Translations under genes and position numbers: made by a program
Shown: positions 8,282 to 14,683 of the stretch, one piece after another
How positions within the stretch are numbered: position 1 is the stretch's first letter
Layout: the number at the start of each line of letters is the position of its first letter
The notes under the pieces: generated by a model
Seen by the model: only the letters and a program-made list of their open reading frames with translations
Databases searched by the model: none
Told to the model about the DNA's origin: nothing
Source of the DNA: an uncultured Fusobacterium sp.
GTDB lineage: Bacteria > Fusobacteriota > Fusobacteriia > Fusobacteriales > Fusobacteriaceae
Assembly: GCF_905200055.1 (NCBI RefSeq)
Contig: NZ_CAJKIS010000053.1
Location: 1-14,722, forward strand
Direction of reading: 5' to 3'
Length of the DNA: 14,722 nt

Positions 8282-8302
8282 TTTCTTAATGTTTTTTATT
8301 TA

Positions 8303-8331
8303 ATTATATCAAATTATTTCTTCTTTTTCAT
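8303..8331 (-). promoter_or_regulatory. Candidate promoter of the LPS operon
   Basis: On the minus strand ATGAAA (4/6 to TTGACA, 8331-8326) is followed after 17 bp by a perfect TATAAT (8308-8303). TG lies one base upstream of the -10, making an extended -10 (TGATATAAT). Transcription would start near 8296, leaving a leader of about 20 nt before the first gene. In such AT-rich DNA chance matches are common, so this is a prediction by sequence only. Confidence 0.5.
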
Positions 8332-8346
8332 CTTATTATATTAAAA

Positions 8347-8375
8347 TAGACTTTTTTTATTTTTTATAGTATACT
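8347..8375 (+). promoter_or_regulatory. Candidate promoter for the divergent small kinase gene
   Basis: TAGACT (4/6 to TTGACA) at 8347-8352 and TATACT (5/6 to TATAAT) at 8370-8375 are separated by exactly 17 bp. They lie about 47 bp upstream of the start codon and point away from the LPS operon promoter, so the two units share a 142-bp divergent regulatory region. Confidence 0.5.
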
Positions 8376-8421
8376 TTTTAAATATCAATTTTTTAAATCA
8401 TTGTATGCAGAGGGGAAATAA

Positions 8422-8943
8422 ATGAAGATAATAAGTGAACAAAAGCGTTCTTTAGTTTATTTTAATGAAAAAGAAGATACATTTATTAAAATTTTTAAAC
8501 CTAAATTTCTAAATAGATTAAAATATTTTTTTAGATTTAGAAAATATCCTGGCGACAATTTTTTCTTTATTTCTAAAGAACTAAAAAAATTAGAAATAAA
8601 CACTGTAGAGATTATCTCACATTCACATTATAAAATAGTTACTAAAAATATTCATGGAACTCCATTACATATTTATTTAGAAAAAAATAGAGATAATAAT
8701 GAAATTATAAAAAAATATATTTTTCTAGTAACCAAGCTTTTAAAAAATGATATTTACAGTGGCGATCTATCCTTTGATAATTTCTTTGTAAAAAATGACG
8801 AAATAATAGTTATTGATTTAGAAGATTATAGAAAAGTTAAATTCTTTAAAAGAGATAAAAAAGAAGCTATTAGAAGATTATATGGAAAAATTAATAATGA
8901 AATTATAAAAAAAATAGAAGATAATTTAAAAAATTTGTCCTAG
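8422..8943 (+). CDS. Small LPS-kinase-like protein with SGD in place of HGD
   Basis: This 173-residue protein resembles the LPS core kinases (WaaY/KdkA/InaA group) but is shorter than the usual 230 or more residues. Visible are a candidate lysine in FIKIFKPKF (21-29, K23), a basic stretch RLKYFFRFRKY (32-42), a hinge-like region near IHGTPLHIYLEK (78-89), the catalytic-loop equivalent YSGDLSFDNFF (112-122; D115, N120) and the metal-site equivalent VIDLED (130-135; D132). The catalytic-loop His of HGD is Ser here, while the aspartates and asparagine remain, so activity is plausible but not certain. The start is ATG after AGGGG. It is transcribed divergently from the LPS operon and lies 58 bp before the lipid kinase gene. 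A 6-bp hairpin (8941-8956) overlaps its stop codon, but without a clear T-tract it is at best a weak terminator. Confidence 0.68.
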   Translation: MKIISEQKRSLVYFNEKEDTFIKIFKPKFLNRLKYFFRFRKYPGDNFFFISKELKKLEINTVEIISHSHYKIVTKNIHGTPLHIYLEKNRDNNEIIKKYIFLVTKLLKNDIYSGDLSFDNFFVKNDEIIVIDLEDYRKVKFFKRDKKEAIRRLYGKINNEIIKKIEDNLKNLS

Positions 8944-8987
8944 TATTTTTATACTATATTTGCTAAACTATCTGTATAATCTATTTT

Positions 8988-8994
8988 AAGGAGG
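8988..8994 (+). promoter_or_regulatory. Strong ribosome binding site (AAGGAGG) for the lipid kinase
   Basis: AAGGAGG, a full match to the anti-Shine-Dalgarno, lies seven bases upstream of the ATG at 9002 and confirms that start. TATAAT at 8975-8980 just upstream could be a -10, but I see no convincing -35, so co-transcription with the preceding kinase gene remains possible. Confidence 0.7.
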
Positions 8995-9001
8995 AATTTT
9001 A

Positions 9002-9889
9002 ATGAAAAAAGTTAAATTTATATATAACCCTTTTTCAGGAGAAAATCTTATTTTAAATAGTTTAGATATAATAATAAAACTATATCAAGATAAAAATCTA
9101 CAAATTATCCCTTTTAGAATTAGTCTTGATACCCCATTAGAAAAAGCATTTATAGATATAGATAAAACATATGATCATATTCTTGCTGCTGGTGGAGATG
9201 GAACAATCAACCAAGTTGTAAATCTAATGAAAAGTAATAATTTAGACCTTCCTCTTGCTGTACTTCCAGTAGGCACTGCCAATGATTTTGCAAAGCTAAT
9301 AGGTGCTACTTCAGATATAGAGGAAAATTGTAAGAGAATATTAAATAGTACTCCTAAAACTGTAGATTTAGGTTTAGTAAATGATAAATATTTTATAAAT
9401 GTATTTAGCTATGGTTTATTTACTGATGTGTCTCAAAAAACACCTACCCATTTAAAAAATATTTTTGGCAAATTAGCTTATTATTATAGTGGTATAAAAG
9501 AGTTACCAACTTTTAAAAGTGTAAATATAGAGGTTGAGTCTGAAGAGATAAATTATTTTGGAGAAGCTCTTATATTTTTTGTTTTTAATGGAAAAACAGC
9601 GGGAAATATTAATATTGCTTACAATAGTGAAATAACTGATGGATTGTTAGATGTAATTATTGTAAAACCAGGATCAGTAGTTTCAACTATCTCATCTTTA
9701 CTTAAATTCTTTAAAGGTGAGCATTTAGAAGAAAGTCCAAATTTAATACACTTCAAAACTGCTAACTTAAAAGTTAATTGCAAAAATTTTGCTAATAATA
9801 ATATTACAACAGATATTGATGGAGAGCCAGGACCAGAGTTTCCTTTAACAATTACTTGCATTACTAATGGCTTAAATTTAATTTTTTAA
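9002..9889 (+). CDS. Diacylglycerol kinase family lipid kinase (DgkB/YegS type)
   Basis: This is a 295-residue soluble lipid kinase of the DAGK catalytic family, which phosphorylates diacylglycerol or a related lipid with ATP at the membrane surface. The order of motifs is as in DgkB and YegS: FIYNPFSG (6-13) opens the ATP domain, AAGGDGTINQVV (62-73) is the nucleotide-binding GGDGT loop, VLPVGTANDFAK (87-98) follows, and IDGEPGPE near the C-terminus carries the catalytic-region aspartate and glutamate. The length is normal. It may recycle diacylglycerol to phosphatidate, including any released during envelope polymer synthesis. The true substrate cannot be inferred, because YegS-type proteins act on other lipids. 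It ends before a hairpin terminator at 9904. Confidence 0.92.
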   Translation: MKKVKFIYNPFSGENLILNSLDIIIKLYQDKNLQIIPFRISLDTPLEKAFIDIDKTYDHILAAGGDGTINQVVNLMKSNNLDLPLAVLPVGTANDFAKLIGATSDIEENCKRILNSTPKTVDLGLVNDKYFINVFSYGLFTDVSQKTPTHLKNIFGKLAYYYSGIKELPTFKSVNIEVESEEINYFGEALIFFVFNGKTAGNINIAYNSEITDGLLDVIIVKPGSVVSTISSLLKFFKGEHLEESPNLIHFKTANLKVNCKNFANNNITTDIDGEPGPEFPLTITCITNGLNLIF

Positions 9890-9903
9890 TAAAAACCATT
9901 TTT

Positions 9904-9936
9904 AAAGTGAGGATCATTTTCTTCACTTTTTATTTT
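9904..9936 (+). terminator. Intrinsic terminator after the lipid kinase
   Basis: Arms AAAGTGAGG (9904-9912) and CTTCACTTT (9921-9929) pair over 9 bp with one G-T wobble and an 8-nt loop, and are followed by a T-rich tract. The hairpin lies 14 bp after the stop codon, which fits termination of the small kinase and lipid kinase transcript. Confidence 0.7.
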
Positions 9937-10194
9937 CTATTCTATAATATTTTTTTATTATATTTTTTATATATTTTTTATATGCTAAAATATATTTTTA
10001 TTTTGTTTCAAAATGATATTTTATATTTTTTCTTTATATTGTTCGTTTTTTATATCTATTCGAACTAAAATAATATATTTTTTACGAAAAAGATCTATTT
10101 TTAGTTTTAAATTTTCTTTTTCAAAATTCTCTCTATAACAATCATTATATATTTTTTTTATTTTTTATATTGATTAAACCAATTTATGTTACTA
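9937..10194. other. Long AT-rich noncoding leader upstream of gltS
   Basis: About 260 bp of extremely AT-rich DNA with no convincing coding potential on either strand. The only structures I see are a short inverted repeat GTTCG (10041-10045) / CGAAC (10061-10065) with a 15-nt loop, and GAAAAAGA (10086-10093) / TCTTTTTC (10115-10122). Both are weak. I see no known riboswitch pattern. The region is unusually long for this compact window and may hold regulator sites or curved DNA upstream of the gltS promoter. Confidence 0.4.
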
Positions 10195-10222
10195 TTGACT
10201 ATTTAAAAATATAGAGTATCAT
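10195..10222 (+). promoter_or_regulatory. gltS-murI promoter
   Basis: TTGACT (5/6) at 10195-10200 and TATCAT (5/6) at 10217-10222 are separated by 16 bp, placing the transcription start near 10229 and giving a leader of about 40 nt. A perfect 12-bp palindrome ATTAATATTAAT (10221-10232) overlaps the end of the -10 and the likely start site, where a repressor could act. GTATCAT also occurs twice (10216-10222 and 10236-10242). Confidence 0.6.
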
Positions 10223-10269
10223 TAATATTAATAGGGTATCATGACAAAAAGATCACAGGAGGTTCAAAA

Positions 10270-11487
10270 ATGGAAATGAAAATAGGTATGGCTGAAACAC
10301 TTGCTATATCAGTAGTATTACTAATGTTAGGAAGATGGATTAAAAGTAAATCCCCTGTTTTGCAAAAATTCTTTATTCCTGCACCAGTAGTAAGTGGATT
10401 AATTTTTTCTATCTTTATTCTTATAGGACGTCAAACAGGAGCTTTCTCAATTGCTTTTGACCTAACTCTTCAAAATTTCTTGATGATTGCATTCTTTACA
10501 ACTGTTGGATTTATGGCAAGCCTTAAACTTCTTGCTCAAGGTGGAATTGGAGTTGCTATATTCTTAGCTGTTGCCACTGTATTAGTTATTTGTCAAGATA
10601 TAATTGGAGTTGGATTAGCACAAGTTATGGGACAACATCCTTTATTTGGACTTGTAGTTGGATCTGTACCTCTTACTGGAGGACATGGAACTGCTGGAGC
10701 ATTTGGTAAAACTATTGTTGATTTAGGTGTACCTGGTGCTGACACAGCTGGTATTGCTGCTGCTACATTTGGACTAGTTATGGGATGCTTAATTGGTGGA
10801 CCAGTTGCCAGAAGACTTATGATAAAACATAATTTAAAATGTGAAGAAAATGAAGTTGAAACTAAAGAACTTAACAAAGAAGATTCAGCTATTTCTGAAG
10901 ATAAAATATTATATGCTGTAGTAGCTATTTCTGTAGCTATGGGAATTGGAGCTTATATTCCTCCATTTGTAAAAGCACATACTCAATGGTTAATGAAAGG
11001 TGGATTATCTCTTCCTGCATATATTGGACCAATGTTAATCGCTGCTCTTATGAGAAATATTTGTGACTCAATAAAAAAACCTCTTCCTATGAAAGAAATT
11101 GATGTTGTTGGTAATATTTCACTTTCTATATTCTTATCAATGGCACTTATGACAATGAAGCTTTGGGAACTTACAGCTCTTGCTATCCCTATGATCGTTA
11201 TACTTGCTATTCAAACAGTATTTGTAATGTTATACACTTATTTTGTAACTTATAATGTTATGAGACTTCCTTTTATTGCTACAAAATATGACGCTGCTGT
11301 TATGGCTGCTGGACACTGTGGGTTTGGATTAGGAGCTACTCCTACAGCAATAGCAAACATGGAAGCTTTTACTTCTGTAAATGGATTCTCAACAAAAGCA
11401 TTCTTTATTGTTCCTCTAGTTGGAGCACTATTTATAGATTTTACAAATGCTGCTGTAATTACAATCTTTATTAATATGTTCTCTTAA
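10270..11487 (+). CDS. gltS: GltS sodium/glutamate symporter
   Basis: This is a 405-residue integral membrane protein of the glutamate:Na+ symporter (ESS/GltS) family, which imports L-glutamate with sodium across the cytoplasmic membrane. It has the two-domain inverted repeat of GltS. The first half holds the pore-loop motif LTGGHGTAGAFGK (135-147), and the second half its counterpart AGHCGFGLGATPTAIANM (347-364). The halves are joined by a hydrophilic cytoplasmic loop (about 185-212, CEENEVETKELNKEDS). Around ten hydrophobic segments are evident. The length matches the family. The start ATG lies seven bases after AGGAGG. Codon use is visibly less AT-extreme than in the LPS genes. It is followed after 48 bp, without a terminator, by murI, so the transporter and the racemase are probably co-transcribed. 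Confidence 0.95.
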   Translation: MEMKIGMAETLAISVVLLMLGRWIKSKSPVLQKFFIPAPVVSGLIFSIFILIGRQTGAFSIAFDLTLQNFLMIAFFTTVGFMASLKLLAQGGIGVAIFLAVATVLVICQDIIGVGLAQVMGQHPLFGLVVGSVPLTGGHGTAGAFGKTIVDLGVPGADTAGIAAATFGLVMGCLIGGPVARRLMIKHNLKCEENEVETKELNKEDSAISEDKILYAVVAISVAMGIGAYIPPFVKAHTQWLMKGGLSLPAYIGPMLIAALMRNICDSIKKPLPMKEIDVVGNISLSIFLSMALMTMKLWELTALAIPMIVILAIQTVFVMLYTYFVTYNVMRLPFIATKYDAAVMAAGHCGFGLGATPTAIANMEAFTSVNGFSTKAFFIVPLVGALFIDFTNAAVITIFINMFS

Positions 11488-11535
11488 TATTAAAATGGCT
11501 ATATAAATTAAATACTTGATTAGGGGGAATAAATT

Positions 11536-12327
11536 ATGAATAATAATTTTAACATTGGAGTATTTGATTCTGGTGTTGGGGGAACAACTGTTTTAAAGGA
11601 AATCATAAATGCTTTACCTAATGAAAATATTCTTTACTATGGAGACAATGGCAATGCTCCATATGGTGAAAGAACATTAGAGGATATACAAAGATTATGT
11701 TTAAAAATTATAGAATTTTTCAAAAGTAATAATTGTAAAGCTGTAGTTATAGCTTGTAATACGGCTACTGCTGCTTCATTAGAGATAATCAATGAAAGAT
11801 ACAATATTCCTGTTATAGGGGTTATAAATCCAGGAGCTAAATCAGCTATTAACACAAGTAAAAGTAAAGATATCGGAGTTTTATCTACTCCTTTTACTGC
11901 TAAATCAAATGCTTATGCTAATGCTATTAAAAAACTAGATAATAGCATTACAGTATATCAAGAGGGTTGCTCTGAATTATGTCCTATGGTAGAGAATTCT
12001 TGGGAAACATATGAAAATAGAGAAGAAATTTTAAGAAATCATATAGCAGTTTTCCCTGAAACTGTGGATACTGTAGTATTAGGATGTACTCATTATCCTC
12101 TTATTAGAGAAGATATAGCTAAGTTATTTACTAAAACAATTGTAGATCCAGCAAAAGAAACTGCTATTGAGCTACAAAAAACTTTAAAAAACCTTAATCT
12201 TCTTAATCCAGCAACTGAAAAAGGAAAAATTGATTTCTTTGTAAGTGGTGAAATTGAAAAATTTAAAAAAGTTGCTGAAAAATTTTTAGGATTTAAAATA
12301 GATAATATCTATCAAGTAGAAAAGTAA
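11536..12327 (+). CDS. murI: Glutamate racemase MurI
   Basis: This is a 263-residue cofactor-independent glutamate racemase that converts L-glutamate to the D-glutamate needed for the peptidoglycan stem peptide. All active-site landmarks are present: GVFDSGVGG (8-16, D11), the GDNGNAPYGER region (36-46), the first catalytic cysteine in ACNTATAAS (C74) and the second in LGCTHYPLI (C184). The length is normal. The start follows a GGGGG ribosome binding site about nine bases upstream. It is the second gene of the presumed gltS-murI unit: glutamate uptake would directly supply the racemase substrate. Expression should stop at the strong hairpin right after the gene. The assignment is secure from the two-cysteine pattern. 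Confidence 0.96.
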   Translation: MNNNFNIGVFDSGVGGTTVLKEIINALPNENILYYGDNGNAPYGERTLEDIQRLCLKIIEFFKSNNCKAVVIACNTATAASLEIINERYNIPVIGVINPGAKSAINTSKSKDIGVLSTPFTAKSNAYANAIKKLDNSITVYQEGCSELCPMVENSWETYENREEILRNHIAVFPETVDTVVLGCTHYPLIREDIAKLFTKTIVDPAKETAIELQKTLKNLNLLNPATEKGKIDFFVSGEIEKFKKVAEKFLGFKIDNIYQVEK

Positions 12328-12332
12328 TATTT

Positions 12333-12366
12333 AAAGAGCCGAGAAAAAATCTCGGCTCTTTTATAT
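12333..12366. terminator. Bidirectional intrinsic terminator between murI and nhaC
   Basis: A perfect 12-bp stem, AAAGAGCCGAGA (12333-12344) and its complement (12350-12361), encloses a 5-nt A loop. It starts 5 bp after murI and ends 5 bp before the nhaC stop. On the plus strand a T-rich tail follows. On the minus strand the stem ends in CTCTTT and is followed by A/T. It can end both convergent transcripts and is GC-rich compared with its surroundings. Confidence 0.9.
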
Positions 12367-13752
12367 TTAATCTTTCTTTATTTTTTCTATTGTAAATCCT
12401 GTAAATCCATAAATTACAGATAGTATTGGAGAAATAAGATTAAAGAAACAATATGGTACATAAACCCATGGTCCTACTCCTAAAGCACTCATCATAAATG
12501 CTCCACAAGTGTTCCAAGGTACAAGTGGTGATGACATTGTTCCTGAATCTTCTAAAGCTCTTGATAAGTTCTTAGCAGCTAATCCTCTCTCCTCATAACT
12601 TTCCTTAAACATTCTTCCAGGTATAACTATTGAAAGATATTGATCTCCAGCTACATTATTAACAAATATAGGTGTAAGTATAGTAGCTAAAATCAATTTT
12701 CCATCAGTATTAGCAAATTTCAAAATCTCTTGAGCTATTCTTCCTAACATTCCTGATTTTTCCATAATTCCACCAAAAGTCATAGCACACAATATTAGTG
12801 AAACTGTCCACATCATTGAATTAAGTCCACCTCTTGTTAATAACTCATCTACCATTGGCATCCCTGTATTACCTACATAACCATAATGTAGCGAATAAAG
12901 AGCCTCTTTTAAACTAGCTCCTTGTGCAAAAACTGCTGTTATTGCTCCTATTAATGACCCTATAAACAGTCCTGGTATTGCTGGAACTTTCATTATTACC
13001 ATTCCTATTACAAAAACAGGAATTATTAATAAAAATGGATTTATATTAAAAGCATTAGCTAAAGTATCTAGTATTTCATTTATTTGTGCAGTATCAACCT
13101 CTCCCCCTGATGTTTTTTTCAAACCTAAAATTACAAAAGAAATAAGGGTAATTGTGTAAGCTGGTACTGTAGTATATAGCATATGTTTTATATGTTCAAA
13201 CAGATTCGAGCCTGCCATAGCTGGTGCTAATGTTGTTGTATCAGACATTGGGGACAGTTTATCTCCAAAATATGCTCCTGATATAATAGCCCCTGCTATT
13301 ATTGGTCTAGGAAGTCCTAATCCCTCTCCTATTCCTACCAATGCAATTCCTACCGTGGATGCAGTACTCCACGAACTTCCTGTAGCTATAGATACTATTG
13401 AACATATCACCACAGTAACTGGTAAAAATATAGTTGGATGTATTATTTTTAATCCATAATAAATCATTGTTGGAACTACTCCTGATAAAATCCAACTTCC
13501 AATAACCATTCCAATTATCATTAGAATTAATATAGCTCTCATAGACATCTTTATCGTATCTACGACACCGTCTTCCAATTCATTCCAAGTTGCACAACCA
13601 GAAACTTTTGCTACAAATGCTGCAAAAATAGCTGAGATAAAAATTGGAATATGCACATCAAGTTTTGCAACTTGAACAGAATAATAAAGTGTTACTACCA
13701 AGAAAATCACTGGTAGCAGTGCATAAAAAAGTGTTACCTGTTTCTTTTTCAT
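12367..13752 (-). CDS. nhaC: NhaC-family Na+/H+ (or malate/lactate) antiporter
   Basis: This is a 461-residue membrane protein of the NhaC family in the ion transporter superfamily. About 11-12 hydrophobic segments are visible. The conserved family stretches are GSSWSTASTVGIAL (125-138), SGAYFGDKLSPMSDTTTLAPA (158-178), which holds polar and acidic residues in the transport path, NNVAGDQYLSIVIPGRMF (about 367-384) and SGTMSSPLVPWNTCGAFM. Members exchange Na+ for H+, or Na+-lactate for H+-malate (MleN), and the sequence alone does not separate these. The ATG is preceded by AGAAGAG close by and GGGAG at 14 bp, so the ribosome binding site is atypical. A near-consensus promoter lies upstream. 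Convergent with murI, it shares a terminator but probably not regulation. Confidence 0.9.
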   Translation of the reverse strand: MKKKQVTLFYALLPVIFLVVTLYYSVQVAKLDVHIPIFISAIFAAFVAKVSGCATWNELEDGVVDTIKMSMRAILILMIIGMVIGSWILSGVVPTMIYYGLKIIHPTIFLPVTVVICSIVSIATGSSWSTASTVGIALVGIGEGLGLPRPIIAGAIISGAYFGDKLSPMSDTTTLAPAMAGSNLFEHIKHMLYTTVPAYTITLISFVILGLKKTSGGEVDTAQINEILDTLANAFNINPFLLIIPVFVIGMVIMKVPAIPGLFIGSLIGAITAVFAQGASLKEALYSLHYGYVGNTGMPMVDELLTRGGLNSMMWTVSLILCAMTFGGIMEKSGMLGRIAQEILKFANTDGKLILATILTPIFVNNVAGDQYLSIVIPGRMFKESYEERGLAAKNLSRALEDSGTMSSPLVPWNTCGAFMMSALGVGPWVYVPYCFFNLISPILSVIYGFTGFTIEKIKKD

Positions 13753-13797
13753 TTCTCTTCTATCAACTCCCTTTGTTTTTAATTTATATCAAACATT

Positions 13798-13826
13798 AAT
13801 ATACGTTATATGATTCTAAATGTCAA
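13798..13826 (-). promoter_or_regulatory. Promoter of the NhaC-family antiporter gene
   Basis: On the minus strand a perfect TTGACA (13826-13821) is followed after exactly 17 bp by TATATT (13803-13798, 5/6). It lies only 18 bp beyond the stop codon of the upstream small gene and about 45 bp before the nhaC start. I see no terminator between the two genes, so some read-through is possible. Confidence 0.72.
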
Positions 13827-13844
13827 TAAAAATTTCCTTTTATT

Positions 13845-14276
13845 TTAGGCACTTTTTTCCATTAAATTATGATCTTTTTTTCTATCTTCCATATATGTAT
13901 CTTTCATACTATCTATTAACTCTTCATATTGATCTTCATTCAGTTTTAAATTCTCTACTAATAAAGATATCCCATTCTTTTTAGAGTAGTTAAATTCAGT
14001 TGCATAAAAACTTACTGTAATTTCATTTTCAATCTCTCCTATTGCAATATAGAAATCTGACTCCTCTTTATTCTTACATGAAAATAGATATTTTAATGAT
14101 TCAAATCTATATTTTTCCAATTGAACTTTTAGCCATTCAATATCTCCAGCAAATCTATAATAAAAACACATCTTATCATCTATATCAAAATTATTCTCAT
14201 GTTGCTGGAATTTATACAGTATTATCCCTCCTACAATAATAGCTATTCCAATTATAAGCACTATATTGATTTCCAT
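13845..14276 (-). CDS. Membrane-anchored protein of unknown function
   Basis: I do not recognise this 143-residue protein. It has one N-terminal hydrophobic segment (about 4-21, NIVLIIGIAIIVGGIILY) with no lipobox or obvious cleavage site, followed by a mixed-charge soluble domain of about 115 residues that includes DIEWLKVQLEKYRFESLKYLF (45-65), ESDFYIAIGEIENEITVSFYATEF (72-95) and an acidic helix-like stretch near LNEDQYEELIDSMKDTYMEDRKK. The pattern suggests a bitopic membrane anchor; the orientation is not certain. The start is well supported by AAAGGAG seven to eight bases upstream and by a good promoter. It is transcribed in the same direction as nhaC, 92 bp apart. It is a real gene by its translation signals, but I can assign no function. 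Confidence 0.72.
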   Translation of the reverse strand: MEINIVLIIGIAIIVGGIILYKFQQHENNFDIDDKMCFYYRFAGDIEWLKVQLEKYRFESLKYLFSCKNKEESDFYIAIGEIENEITVSFYATEFNYSKKNGISLLVENLKLNEDQYEELIDSMKDTYMEDRKKDHNLMEKSA

Positions 14277-14316
14277 TGTCTTTTCTCCTTTATAAATATA
14301 TATGTTCTAAAAAATT

Positions 14317-14344
14317 ATTATAACATTCCTAAATATTTTTTCAA
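14317..14344 (-). promoter_or_regulatory. Extended -10 promoter of the small membrane-protein gene
   Basis: On the minus strand TTGAAA (14344-14339, 5/6) is followed after 16 bp by a perfect TATAAT (14322-14317), with TG one base upstream (TGTTATAAT). The start would be near 14310, about 34 nt before the ATG. This is among the best promoter matches in the window. Confidence 0.7.
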
Positions 14345-14377
14345 GATAAATTTTTATATTTAATTTTTTTCTCTACT

Positions 14378-14478
14378 AAACTATAATTTCCAAAAGTAGA
14401 GGAGTGCAAACGACTACTACTTTTGAGACACAGAAACGAAGTTTCTGTGAACCTTTACATTAACAAAACTTATAGTTT
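14378..14478. repeat. Multi-hairpin repeat unit, copy 1
   Basis: The outer arms AAACTATAA (14378-14386) and TTATAGTTT (14470-14478) are exact complements. They enclose two further perfect inverted repeats: CAAAAGTAG (14391-14399) with CTACTTTTG (14417-14425), and CACAGAAAC (14429-14437) with GTTTCTGTG (14441-14449) around a GAA loop. This makes a three-way-junction-like fold on either strand. No open reading frame of note lies inside. Positions 14384-14422 recur 300 bp later. It could be a structured RNA, a protein-recognition site or part of a repeat array. Confidence 0.65.
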
Positions 14479-14479
14479 T

Positions 14480-14643
14480 TAACATCAAGTTGTCTCCATG
14501 TCAGTGAATAAAGAATCCCTAGGCTCATTCCGTTGAAAATGCAAAACTCACTCGCAAGCTCGCTCAAACACATTGCATTTTCTTAACTGCATTTCGCTAA
14601 GGGCTTCTAATATTCACTTCCGAATTACGTCAACTTGATGTTA
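14480..14643. repeat. Fold-back (MITE-like) element flanked by TA
   Basis: Terminal arms ACATCAAGTTG (14482-14492) and CAACTTGATGT (14631-14641) are perfect inverted repeats, each flanked by TA, the target dinucleotide typical of IS630/Tc1-mariner type elements. Pairing continues inward: AGTGAATA (14503-14510) with TATTCACT (14611-14618), GAATCCCT with AGGGCTTC (14513-14520 and 14600-14607, one mismatch), and GAAAATGCAA (14535-14544) with TTGCATTTTC (14573-14582). The apex, about 14545-14572, includes the repeated ACTCGCAAGCTCGCTC. The middle is more GC-rich than its surroundings. It encodes no transposase, so it would be non-autonomous. A transcribed long hairpin or regulatory repeat is the alternative. 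Confidence 0.6.
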
Positions 14644-14683
14644 GGGATAATTTATTTTTAATACTCCTAATATCAGCTAAATG

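Noticed and set aside
8941..8956. Hairpin TAGTAT-TTTT-ATACTA as terminator of the small kinase gene
   Set aside because: It is only six A/T-rich base pairs and no T-tract follows, so it is probably too weak to stop transcription.
9937..10194. Possible riboswitch or small RNA in the long leader of gltS
   Set aside because: Only short, AT-only inverted repeats are visible, no known riboswitch core is recognisable, and the predicted gltS promoter lies downstream, so most of this DNA would not be in the gltS transcript.
10593..10877. 94-codon minus-strand open frame inside gltS
   Set aside because: It is a shadow of the gltS coding frame, with low-complexity Pro/Thr/Ser composition and no start signals. 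The same holds for the other antisense frames inside the genes here.
14498..14536. 12-codon ORF (MSVNKESLGSFR) inside the fold-back element
   Set aside because: It has no ribosome binding site and lies within the inverted repeat arm, so it is best explained as chance.
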